DNA of 64,000 nt from Dechloromonas agitata is5. Its GTDB lineage: Bacteria; Pseudomonadota; Gammaproteobacteria; Burkholderiales; Rhodocyclaceae. The notes under the pieces were generated by a model. That model searched no databases, was not told where the DNA came from, and saw only the letters and a list, made by a program, of their open reading frames with translations. This document shows, piece by piece, positions 53,279 to 60,687 of the stretch (position 1 is the first letter of the stretch; each line of letters begins with the position of its first letter). Both the position numbers and the translations under genes were made by a program. The stretch is from positions 2,843,867 to 2,907,866 of the forward strand of contig NZ_KI912532.1 in the NCBI RefSeq assembly GCF_000519045.1, written 5' to 3'.

Positions 53279-53304
53279 TAAAAACTGCCACGTGGCAGTT
53301 TTTA
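53279..53304. promoter_or_regulatory. 26-bp perfect palindrome
   Basis: TAAAAACTGCCAC pairs with GTGGCAGTTTTTA over 26 bp with no mismatch. It is centred on CACGTG, 10 bp upstream of the gene at 53030-53269. Too compact to form a good hairpin loop but well shaped as the binding site of a dimeric repressor; a terminator for a plus-strand transcript is the alternative. Confidence 0.6.
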
Positions 53305-53352
53305 CAGGATCCCACAAGAAACTTGGATTTCTAGAGGGCAAATTGAGAGCCG

Positions 53353-53577
53353 GATTAATAAAGATTAATAAAGATTAGCGAAACCCAACGAATCGCTAAA
53401 ACCATTGGTAGAGCGAGGTTTCAGCCTGTTCAACCTGTGGATATTGCACCCGCTAGAACGGTATGGCGCACCCGCTAGAACGGTATGGCGCACCCGCTAG
53501 AACGGTATGGCGCACCCGCTAGAACGGTATGGCGCACCCGCTAGAACGGTATGGCGCACCCGTTGGAACGGTATCAG
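53353..53577. other. Putative replication origin (oriV) with iterons
   Basis: AT-rich tandem repeats GATTAATAAA (53353-53362, 53363-53372, part of a third) are a likely melting region. An inverted pair TTAGCG/CGCTAA (53375-53399) and a DnaA-box-like TGTGGATAT (53436-53444) follow. Then come five perfect 22-bp iterons, GCACCCGCTAGAACGGTATGG plus C, from 53446 to 53555, and a diverged sixth (53556-53577) that overlaps the initiator stop codon. The 22-bp period is two helical turns, so an initiator would bind on one face. Confidence 0.85.
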
Positions 53578-54485
53578 CCGCGTGGCTTCTGGGGATTGCT
53601 GGCCTTCTTGGCCAAGTGCCGCAGCTGCGCTCCCTTGGCCTGCTTCTCGACGTGCACGAGGTCTCCGCGAATCTCGTAGCGGAAGTCCTCGCCGTTGGCC
53701 GCGCTGGCCTCGGCCACGGCATCCAGCGCATCGCCCAGCGTCTGCCGGTACCGGCGCAGCTCCGACTCGCTCCCGCACAGCCGCAGCAGCGTCCCCACCT
53801 TCATCGGGAAGGGCTTTGCGTGGCTGGAGTAGAACCCGTGCAGCCACTGGGCCAGCGGCTTACCGGCCAGCGCGCGGCGCACGGCCCATTCCACCTGCGT
53901 GAATTGGTCGGCAGCGAAAAGCGGGCGCAGCTTCGCGTCCAGCTCGATGACCCATTCCTGGGTGTCCTCGTCCTTGGACGCGAAGCGAATCAGGCCGCCG
54001 ATGTAGGTGTAGCGGCCCTGCTTGACCGTCAAGGCATTGGCTACAAGCCGCTCGATGCGGACGTGCAGCGTCGCCCGGTTTTTGCCGGTATCGGTCTTGC
54101 CCATGAGCTTCAGCAGGGCGTAGGAAGTGACGCGGCACTGACTGCCCAGCTCCTGAAGCCGCACGGCGTGCAGCACGCTCTCCCACACATCGAGGTCGCC
54201 TTGGTCGAGGCGCTCGCCCTTGTAGCGTATCGTCACGCCATCGACGGCGGCGAGATCCTCGCCGTCGACGTACCGCCGCCGCCCCTTGGCGATCGCGCCG
54301 AACAGGGCCGACCGCAAAAAACCGTTGGGGACCCCTCTTTTTTTGTCCGCCCAAGGTGACAAAGGTTTCGAAAGGGCAACTTCTTCATTTTCATTTGCAG
54401 GCGCCCGAGCAAACCCTTGATAACGTTGTCGATAGGGCGCCTCCTGGCGCATCTGCTCCACTTGGTGAATGGCATGGAAGGTCAT
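53574..54485 (-). CDS. trfA: TrfA-like plasmid replication initiator
   Basis: 303 residues. The segment GVPNGFLRSALFGAIAKGRRR, read in parts, then VDGVTIRYKGERLDQGDLDVWESVLHAVR, is the TrfA-family core (residues 50-105); the C-terminal half (AQWLHGFYSSHAKPFPMKVGTLLRLCGSESELRRYRQTL) is a winged-helix-like domain of the same family. It is expected to bind the iterons directly downstream, and the last iteron overlaps its stop. Shorter than IncP TrfA (382), closer to the small form. It overlaps the upstream gene by 4 bp. Confidence 0.88.
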   Translation of the reverse strand: MTFHAIHQVEQMRQEAPYRQRYQGFARAPANENEEVALSKPLSPWADKKRGVPNGFLRSALFGAIAKGRRRYVDGEDLAAVDGVTIRYKGERLDQGDLDVWESVLHAVRLQELGSQCRVTSYALLKLMGKTDTGKNRATLHVRIERLVANALTVKQGRYTYIGGLIRFASKDEDTQEWVIELDAKLRPLFAADQFTQVEWAVRRALAGKPLAQWLHGFYSSHAKPFPMKVGTLLRLCGSESELRRYRQTLGDALDAVAEASAANGEDFRYEIRGDLVHVEKQAKGAQLRHLAKKASNPQKPRG

Positions 54486-54910
54486 GATCCCTCCCCATCC
54501 ATGAACATGAACAGGTCGCCCTGCCCCGCCCCAGCGGCGTCGCGCTGCCGTTTGAGGCGCTTCTGCGCTGACCTAAGGCCCAAGCCCAGATCAGCAGCCA
54601 CGCCGGCAGCGACATGCCCACGGCGTGGTTTAGGCCTAGGCATCTCTTCAGTTGGCACAAAATTTTCGTCGTCGCCCGCCCGCCTGGCGTTGACGTGAAG
54701 GTCGGTTGAAACCCACCCACAGGGTAGGCGCCGCAGGCCCAACGAGGCGGGCACCGCGTGGGCTGGCTCTGCCCCCTCAAGCCAGGCCGCTGCTATTTCC
54801 TGGCGGATGTCGTCTAGGGTCAGGCCGGAAGCCTGTGCAAGGGCCCTGGCCAAGGGTGAATATTGGCTGAGGACTGGCTGGCAGTCGGCCGGATACCTGT
54901 TTTTTGCCAT
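54482..54910 (-). CDS. Hypothetical protein upstream of the replication initiator
   Basis: 142 residues from MAKNRYPADCQPVLSQYSPLARALAQASGLTLDDIRQEI, read in parts. The last half is basic (RPKPRRGHVAAG; RSAQKRLKRQRDAAG), so DNA binding is plausible. The stop overlaps the initiator ATG by 4 bp (ATGA), suggesting coupled expression and a possible role in replication control. Not recognised. Confidence 0.5.
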   Translation of the reverse strand: MAKNRYPADCQPVLSQYSPLARALAQASGLTLDDIRQEIAAAWLEGAEPAHAVPASLGLRRLPCGWVSTDLHVNARRAGDDENFVPTEEMPRPKPRRGHVAAGVAADLGLGLRSAQKRLKRQRDAAGAGQGDLFMFMDGEGS

Positions 54911-54913
54911 GCC

Positions 54914-55258
54914 TTAACCCTCCAGCCCCGCCTTCAGGCGGCGCAGCTGGGGCACGGAGAGGCCGCGCGAGCGAGCCTCTGCTACTTCTTCCTTCCTGGG
55001 CTTCCCCCGCCGACCAACAGCAGGCGGCGCCACGGAAACAGGGGCAGTGACAGCTTTTACACCGTAGACATAGGCGTAGAGGTCGTCGATCTTGACGACC
55101 ACATTGTTCCTACTGCGTTTGGTCACCGGGAGCGGAAAAACCCCGCGGTGGCGTTGGTTGCAGGCGGTCTGATAGTTGATACCCGCCAGCCGGCATGCGT
55201 CCTGGAGGCGCACTTCAAAGCGGCTGCCGGCAAGGGCAAAAAATTCCGGGAGAGTCAT
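54914..55258 (-). CDS. Putative helix-turn-helix DNA-binding protein
   Basis: 114 residues from MTLPEFFALAGSRFEVRLQD. RLQDACRLAGINYQTACNQRHRGVFPLPVTK (residues 17-48) looks like a helix-turn-helix with a following wing, and a further basic segment RRGKPRKEEVAEARSRGL ends the protein. It is the first gene of the replication unit, next to attR; an excisionase or replication regulator role is possible but not shown. Confidence 0.55.
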   Translation of the reverse strand: MTLPEFFALAGSRFEVRLQDACRLAGINYQTACNQRHRGVFPLPVTKRSRNNVVVKIDDLYAYVYGVKAVTAPVSVAPPAVGRRGKPRKEEVAEARSRGLSVPQLRRLKAGLEG

Positions 55259-55595
55259 TTTGGGTCCTTTTGAGGAACCCGCTTGTCATTGGCCCAAGTA
55301 CAATGCCAACAACATGGAGGTGGCTGGGCGCCCCTCCTTTGCCGCGCGGCGCGCAGGAAACAAAGTCCCAACCGTCGCGGCCCGACCTGATGGCCGGAGA
55401 AACTACTTTAAACGGCTGGCTTTGGCTGACGCCCGGTGATACCAGCTACCGTGAAGTACAATATACCCCTCTTGCTCTACTGCCGCAAGGGGTTAGACCG
55501 AAAACGTTGGGAAGATTTGGGAAGATTTCCCCAAAAAATTCGGTTTGCTCGCGGTAGTCAGAAGTACCCGAAAGTAATCTAACTACTTGATTTTA
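55259..55595. other. Right-end noncoding region of the element
   Basis: No gene is supported. It holds two tandem 10-bp units TTGGGAAGAT (55507-55526) followed by inverted TTCCCCAA (55527-55534), matching the left-end units at 39431-39450. The remainder is AT-rich near attR, with TTATATGG leading into the repeat. A weak TTGGCA box lies about 55 bp upstream of the gene starting at 55258, but no clear -10. Confidence 0.55.
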
Positions 55596-55650
55596 TATGG
55601 TGCCCAGGAAGGGACTCGAACCCCCACGTATTTCTACGCCAGAACCTAAA
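55596..55650. repeat. attR: direct repeat of the tRNA-Leu 3' half
   Basis: Identical to 39313-39367. Here the repeat continues into the complete tRNA-Leu gene, so the element's right end restores the tRNA. Confidence 0.95.
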
Positions 55651-55682
55651 TCTGGTGCGTCTACCAATTTCGCCACCTGGGC
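55598..55682 (-). tRNA. tRNA-Leu(TAG), intact, element target
   Basis: Minus-strand cloverleaf with long variable arm: acceptor GCCCAGG pairs with CCTGGGC, anticodon stem CCAGA/TCTGG with loop TTTAGGT giving anticodon TAG, T-loop GTTCGAGTC, and an encoded CCA. Its promoter side (5' end) is chromosomal, with a possible -10 TAGAAT at 55694-55699 and no evident -35. Its 3' half was supplied by the element on integration and is identical to the copy at attL. Confidence 0.95.
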
Positions 55683-55721
55683 GAGCGGGGCGCATTCTAG
55701 CACCGACTGAAGTCATCGCCC

Positions 55722-56531
55722 ATGCCTGTCGATCATTACGAAAATTTCCCGGTCGCCTCCTGGCTGGTTCCTGCCCGGCTCCGCCGGCCGATCGAGGTGG
55801 TCTACCACTTCGCCCGCAGCGCCGACGATATCGCCGACGAGGGGGATGCGACGCCGGCACAACGCCTGGCCGCCCTCGCCGCCTACCAGGCTGAACTCGA
55901 CCGCATCGCACGAGGCGAGACACCGCAAACGGCGCTTTTCGCCAGCCTGGCCGAGGTGATCGCTGCCCACGCCCTGCCCATCCCGTTATTCCGCGACCTG
56001 CTCGACGCCTTCGCGCAGGACGTGGTGAAGACGCGTTACGCCGACTACCCGGAACTGCTCGACTATTGCCGGCGCTCGGCCAATCCGGTCGGGCGGCTGG
56101 TGCTGCATCTGTTCGGGCGGACCAGCGACGAGCAACTGATGCAATCCGACTGTATCTGCACCGCCCTGCAGTTGATCAATTTCTGGCAGGACGTGGCCAT
56201 CGACTGGCAGAAGGACCGTGTCTATATCCCGCAAACCGATTTCCCGCATTTCCGGGTCAGCGAGGCCGACATCGCTGCCAACCGCTGGTCGGCCAACTGG
56301 GCAGCCCTGATGGATTTCGAGATCGACCGGGCGATGGCGCTGATGAAGCGCGGTGCGCCGCTCGTCCATGCCTTGCCCGGCCGCATGGGCTGGGAAATTC
56401 GCCTGACCGTGCAGGGCGGTCTACGCATTCTGGAGCGCATTCGCCAGGTGCGGGGCGATGTTTTCCACCGCCGGCCCAAGCTCGGCCCCTGGGACTGGCT
56501 GGTTCTCGGCGGGCGATCCCTTAGAATGTAG
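55722..56531 (+). CDS. hpnC: Squalene synthase HpnC
   Basis: 269 residues. A trans-isoprenyl diphosphate synthase (squalene/phytoene synthase) with the first aspartate-rich motif RSADDIADEG near residue 32 and the second in INFWQDVAIDWQKDR near 152. In hopanoid-producing bacteria HpnC converts presqualene diphosphate to hydroxysqualene. It starts 40 bp past tRNA-Leu; the hpnC-hpnD-hpnE set is complete here. No squalene-hopene cyclase is in the window. Confidence 0.92.
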   Translation: MPVDHYENFPVASWLVPARLRRPIEVVYHFARSADDIADEGDATPAQRLAALAAYQAELDRIARGETPQTALFASLAEVIAAHALPIPLFRDLLDAFAQDVVKTRYADYPELLDYCRRSANPVGRLVLHLFGRTSDEQLMQSDCICTALQLINFWQDVAIDWQKDRVYIPQTDFPHFRVSEADIAANRWSANWAALMDFEIDRAMALMKRGAPLVHALPGRMGWEIRLTVQGGLRILERIRQVRGDVFHRRPKLGPWDWLVLGGRSLRM

Positions 56532-56535
56532 CCCC

Positions 56536-57369
56536 ATGACTCCCGACCAGTACTGCCAGGAGAAGTGCGCCGCCAGCGGCTCCTCCTTCTATTACAGCTT
56601 CCTGTTCCTGCCGGCCGAGCGCCGGCGGGCGATCATGGCCCTTTACGCCTTCTGCCGCGAAGTGGATGACGTTGTGGACGAATGCAACGATCTTTCGGTC
56701 GCCTCGACCAAGCTGGCCTGGTGGCGCCAGGAGGTGGAGCGGGTCGCCGAGGGCAAGCCGCAACATCCGGTCGGCCAGGCCTTGAAGCAGGTCGCTCCCG
56801 GTATCAACCTGCCCAAGGAGCAGTTGCTGGAAATCATCGACGGCATGGAAATGGATCTCCAGCAGGCGCGCTATCTTGATTTCAAAGGCCTGTCGCTCTA
56901 CTGCTACCGCGTGGCCAGCGTCGTCGGCCTGCTCGCCGCCGAGATCTTTGGCTACCGGGACCGCCAGACGCAGAAATATGCGCACGACCTGGGCATGGCT
57001 TTCCAGCTTACCAACATCATCCGCGACATCGGCGAGGATGCCCGGCGCGGCCGCATCTATATTCCGATGGACGAACTGAAGCAGTTCAATGTGCCGGCCG
57101 CCGACATCCTGAATGGCAAGTATTCCGACAACTTCACCGCCCTGATGCAGTTCCAGTACGAGCGGGCCGAGCGTTACTACGAACAGGCCCTCGCCCAGTT
57201 GCCAGCGGTGGATCGCAAGAGTCAGCGCCCGGGACTGATCATGGCGGCGATCTATCGGACCCTGCTGGCCGAGATCAAGGACGAGAATTTCCAGGTGCTG
57301 CACCAGCGCATTTCGCTGCCGCCCGGCCGCAAGCTCTGGCTGGCGGCCAAGACCTGGATCAAGGGCTGA
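56536..57369 (+). CDS. hpnD: Presqualene diphosphate synthase HpnD
   Basis: 277 residues from MTPDQYCQEKCAASGSSFYYSF, chosen over a longer frame overlapping hpnC. Aspartate-rich motifs CREVDDVVDEC (about residues 38-48) and LTNIIRDIGEDARRGRIYIP (about 155-174) condense two farnesyl diphosphates to presqualene diphosphate. It starts 4 bp after hpnC. Confidence 0.94.
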   Translation: MTPDQYCQEKCAASGSSFYYSFLFLPAERRRAIMALYAFCREVDDVVDECNDLSVASTKLAWWRQEVERVAEGKPQHPVGQALKQVAPGINLPKEQLLEIIDGMEMDLQQARYLDFKGLSLYCYRVASVVGLLAAEIFGYRDRQTQKYAHDLGMAFQLTNIIRDIGEDARRGRIYIPMDELKQFNVPAADILNGKYSDNFTALMQFQYERAERYYEQALAQLPAVDRKSQRPGLIMAAIYRTLLAEIKDENFQVLHQRISLPPGRKLWLAAKTWIKG

Positions 57370-57373
57370 CCCG

Positions 57374-58618
57374 ATGCGGGTCGCCGTCATCGGTGGCGGC
57401 TGGGCCGGCATTGCCGCTGCGGTCGACCTGACCGAGGCCGGCCGCGCCGTGACGCTGTTCGAAGCTGGACGCGTGCTCGGCGGCCGGGCCCGGAGCGTCA
57501 GCCTCGATGGCCGCACCGTCGATAACGGCCAGCACATTTTGCTTGGCGCCTATCGCGACACGCTGGACCTGATGCGCCGGGTCGGCGCCGATCCCGAGCG
57601 CCTGTTCGACCGCCGCCCGCTGCAGGTCGTCGATCGTACCGGCTTTCGCCTCCGACTTCCCCTGCTACCGGCACCGCTGCATGTCGCCTGGGGCCTGCTG
57701 AGCAGCCCGACCGTCGGCTGGCGGGAAAAACTGCGCACGGCCTGGTGGATGGAAGGCATCAAGCGCCGCGGCTTCCGTCTGGCCGAAGATACGAGCGTCG
57801 CCGACTGGCTGGATGCAGCCGGCCAGACCGGCGTGCTGCGCCGCCATTTGTGGGAACCGCTTTGTCTCGCCGCCCTGAACACTCCCGCCGCACACGCCTC
57901 AGCCCAACTGTTCGCCAACGTGCTGCGCGACAGCCTGGGCAGCCGCTGCCGGGCAGACACCGACCTGTTGCTGCCGCGTGTCGATTTCGGCCAACTGCTC
58001 CCTGAACCGGCTGACTGCTCGCTGCGAGCCCAGGGAGCCGATGTGCGGCTGGGTTGCCGGGTGGGAGAAATCGTCGCCAGCGCCGACGGCGTGCGCATCG
58101 GCGATGAATCCTTCGCAGCCGTCGTGATTGCCACCGCCCCCCAGCATGTCGCCAGCCTGTGGCCGGCCGCCCGCACCAACTACGCCTTCGAGCCGATTGC
58201 GACGATCTACCTGCAATTCCCCACGGGCACCACCCTGCCCTTCCCGCTCTTCCACCTGTTGGGCCAGCATGGGCAGTGGGTGGTCGACCGCGGCAATGGC
58301 CTGCTTGCCTGCGTGCTGAGCGGTCATGGTGCGTGGGAGGCACTGTCCGACGAGGCGCTGGCCGCCGCCCTGCACGGCGAACTGGGCTTGGCCGAACCGT
58401 TCCTCTGGCACAAGGTGATTCGCGAAAAGCGCGCCACTTTTTCCGCCCACCCCGGCCTGCATCGTCCCGACAGCCAGACGACACATCCCCGCGTGTTTCT
58501 GGCTGGTGACTACACCTGGGCCGACTACCCGGCAACACTCGAAGGCGCCGTGCGCAGCGGGCGGCGCGCTGCGCGGAACGCGATCGCTGTCTCTCAGCCG
58601 ATTTCACAGCCGGCTTGA
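57374..58618 (+). CDS. hpnE: Hydroxysqualene dehydroxylase HpnE
   Basis: 414 residues. An FAD-dependent oxidoreductase of the amine-oxidase/phytoene-desaturase fold: RVAVIGGGWAGIAAAVDLTEAGRAVTLFEA is the N-terminal dinucleotide-binding segment (read in parts), GGRARSV follows, and the C-terminal FLAGDYTWADYPATLEGAVRSG closes the FAD site. It reduces hydroxysqualene to squalene. Starts 4 bp after hpnD. Confidence 0.93.
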   Translation: MRVAVIGGGWAGIAAAVDLTEAGRAVTLFEAGRVLGGRARSVSLDGRTVDNGQHILLGAYRDTLDLMRRVGADPERLFDRRPLQVVDRTGFRLRLPLLPAPLHVAWGLLSSPTVGWREKLRTAWWMEGIKRRGFRLAEDTSVADWLDAAGQTGVLRRHLWEPLCLAALNTPAAHASAQLFANVLRDSLGSRCRADTDLLLPRVDFGQLLPEPADCSLRAQGADVRLGCRVGEIVASADGVRIGDESFAAVVIATAPQHVASLWPAARTNYAFEPIATIYLQFPTGTTLPFPLFHLLGQHGQWVVDRGNGLLACVLSGHGAWEALSDEALAAALHGELGLAEPFLWHKVIREKRATFSAHPGLHRPDSQTTHPRVFLAGDYTWADYPATLEGAVRSGRRAARNAIAVSQPISQPA

Positions 58619-58687
58619 GGCGCATAACCCGGTACGCCGGGCCTCAATTCGGCTTACGATGGCAGGGTTTCCGTCAGGAATGCGCCG

Positions 58688-60433
58688 ATGAGACCTCCGC
58701 TGATTCGCCAACCGCCCACCACCTCGCCCTCGGCAGCCGATGACACCGCATTTTCCTGGGCGCGGGTCGCCGAGGAACTCGGTATGACGCCGGATGGCCC
58801 GGTCAATATCGCCGAACTGGCGGTCGACCGCCACGCCCGCTCGGCGCACGCTGGGCGAACCGCCTTCCGCTTCCTGAACGCCGATGGCAGTCGCCGGGAT
58901 CTCAGTTACCGCGAACTCGCCGGGCTGACTGATCGCTTCGGCAATGCCCTGGCGACGCTTGGTGTGCGCAAGGGCGACCGCGTCTTCGTGCTGTGCGGCC
59001 GCATCTGCGAGTTGTACGTCGCCGTGCTCGGCGCGCTGAAGATCGGGGCCGTCGTTTCGCCGCTCTTCCCGTCTTTCGGCCCCGAGCCGATTCGCAGCCG
59101 CATCGCCCAGGCAGGCGGCACGGTGCTGGTCACCACGACCAGCCTCTATCAGCGCAAGGTGGTTGCACTCCGCCCCATGCTCCCCTCGCTCCGGCATGTC
59201 CTGCTGGTCGACGACCTGGGCGTCGGTCCACTGCCCGACACCTTCGATCTACCTACCCTGCTGCAGGCGGCAGCGGATACCCCGGCCCAGGTTCCCACCG
59301 GCCCTGAAGACCCCGCCCTGCTGCATTTCACCAGCGGCACGACCGGCCAGCCGAAGGGGGCGCTCCATGTCCATGCTGCGGTCCTCACGCACTACGCCAC
59401 GGCGCGAACTGCCCTCGATCTGCGGCCGGGCGATACCTTCTGGTGCACCGCCGACCCCGGCTGGGTAACCGGCACCTCCTACGGCATCGTTGCACCGCTG
59501 GTCCTCGGCGTGACCAGCGTCGTCGACCAGGCCGAATTCGACCCGACACGCTGGATTGCCATCCTCGAAGGCGAGCGGGTCAATGTCTGGTACACCGCAC
59601 CGACGGCCATCCGGCTGCTGATGAAGGCCGGGCCGATGTTGTTTGCCGGCCACCGTTTCCCCGACCTGCGCTTTGTCGCCAGCGTTGGCGAAGCGCTCAA
59701 CCCGGAGGCGGTATGGTGGGGGCAGGACATGCTCGGCCGGCCGATCCACGACAACTGGTGGCAGAGCGAAACCGGCGGCATCATGCTGGCCAACACCGCT
59801 ACCCGCGACATCAAGCCCGGTTCGATGGGCCGCCCCTTGCCGGGTATTGCCGCCCATGTCGTGCGCCATGTCGAGGGAGAACCGGTATCGCTGATCGAAA
59901 CACCGGACACGGTCGGCGAACTGGCGCTGGAAACCGGCTGGCCCTCGATGTTTCGCGCCTATCTCGGCCAGCCCGAACGCTACCGCGCCTGCTTTGCCGG
60001 CAAGCTCTACCTGACCGGCGACCTGGTGCGGCGCGATGCCGATGGCTACTACTGGTTTGTCGGCCGTAGCGACGAGGTGATCAAGTCGTCCGGCCACCTG
60101 ATCGGTGCCTTCGAGGTGGAAAGCGTGCTGATGGAGCACCCGGCCGTCGCCGAAGCAGGCGTCATCGGCAAGCCGGACGCCCTGGCCGGCGAGGTGGTCC
60201 AGGCCTTCGTCGTGCTCAGGCACGGCAACGCGCCGGACGATGCGCTGAACCTAGCCTTGCTGGCCCATGCCCGGCAGCGTCTCGGTGCAGCGGTGGCGCC
60301 CAAGGAAATTGCATTCGTATCAGCGCTGCCACATACTCGAAGCGGAAAAATCATGCGCCGGCTGCTCAAGGCCAGGGAACTCGGCCTGCCCGAGGGCGAT
60401 ACCTCGACGCTGGCGCAGGGGGAAGAAAAATGA
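58688..60433 (+). CDS. Acetyl-CoA synthetase-like AMP-forming ligase
   Basis: 581 residues. The adenylate-forming core is complete: P-loop LLHFTSGTTGQPKGALH (about residue 215), DNWWQSETGGIM (about 358, the Trp-rich motif favouring acetate), YWFVGRSDEVIKSSGHLIGAFEVES and the C-terminal catalytic lysine in HTRSGKIMRRLL. The lysine in this SGKIMRR motif is the site acetylated by Pat in other Acs proteins. It is near the AcsA length (about 570) and shorter than Acs (about 650). It is followed by an acyl carrier protein gene overlapping by 4 bp, so acyl transfer to an ACP is an alternative to CoA. Confidence 0.85.
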   Translation: MRPPLIRQPPTTSPSAADDTAFSWARVAEELGMTPDGPVNIAELAVDRHARSAHAGRTAFRFLNADGSRRDLSYRELAGLTDRFGNALATLGVRKGDRVFVLCGRICELYVAVLGALKIGAVVSPLFPSFGPEPIRSRIAQAGGTVLVTTTSLYQRKVVALRPMLPSLRHVLLVDDLGVGPLPDTFDLPTLLQAAADTPAQVPTGPEDPALLHFTSGTTGQPKGALHVHAAVLTHYATARTALDLRPGDTFWCTADPGWVTGTSYGIVAPLVLGVTSVVDQAEFDPTRWIAILEGERVNVWYTAPTAIRLLMKAGPMLFAGHRFPDLRFVASVGEALNPEAVWWGQDMLGRPIHDNWWQSETGGIMLANTATRDIKPGSMGRPLPGIAAHVVRHVEGEPVSLIETPDTVGELALETGWPSMFRAYLGQPERYRACFAGKLYLTGDLVRRDADGYYWFVGRSDEVIKSSGHLIGAFEVESVLMEHPAVAEAGVIGKPDALAGEVVQAFVVLRHGNAPDDALNLALLAHARQRLGAAVAPKEIAFVSALPHTRSGKIMRRLLKARELGLPEGDTSTLAQGEEK

Positions 60434-60684
60434 GTCAACAGCAAGAACGAATCCGCACGGAGGTGCTGGCCATCGTCAAACGGCTGGCGCCGGAAGTCGA
60501 TCCGGCGCGGATCATTCCCGACAAGCCGTTGCGCACCCAGATCGACCTTGATTCGATGGACTGGCTCAACGTGCTGGCCAGCATCCACGAGAAGCTGGGT
60601 GTGAATATCCCGGAAACCGACTACGGCAAGGTCGTCACGCTCGACGGCATCGTCGCCTACCTGGTCGAACGTCTGCCGGAGTAA
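60430..60684 (+). CDS. Acyl carrier protein
   Basis: 84 residues with the phosphopantetheine serine S42 in IDLDSMDWLNVL. The LDSMDW context differs from fatty-acid AcpP (DSLDTVE), so it is a specialised carrier. It starts at the stop of the acetyl-CoA-synthetase-like gene (ATGA overlap) and is 3 bp before the acetyltransferase gene, so the three are cotranscribed and may work together. Confidence 0.85.
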   Translation: MSQQQERIRTEVLAIVKRLAPEVDPARIIPDKPLRTQIDLDSMDWLNVLASIHEKLGVNIPETDYGKVVTLDGIVAYLVERLPE

Positions 60685-60687
60685 GCC

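Larger units (their letters stand above)
39313..55650. mobile_element. Integrated plasmid-like mobilizable element (about 16.3 kb)
   Basis: Bounded by the 55-bp direct repeat at tRNA-Leu(TAG). It carries a tyrosine integrase next to attL, a MOBF relaxase, coupling protein and RHH accessory protein, a TrfA-like initiator with iterons, TrbJ- and TrbL-like proteins and many small unknowns, nearly all on the minus strand. It has both a replicon and an integrase, so it is best described as an integrative plasmid or mobilizable element. The other mating-pair genes (VirB4, VirB11 and so on) are absent, so self-transfer is unlikely without a helper. No cargo genes are recognisable. Confidence 0.92.

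Noticed and set aside
53446..53577. CRISPR-like array
   Set aside because: The 22-bp units abut without spacers, lie at a replication initiator and no cas gene is present; they are iterons.
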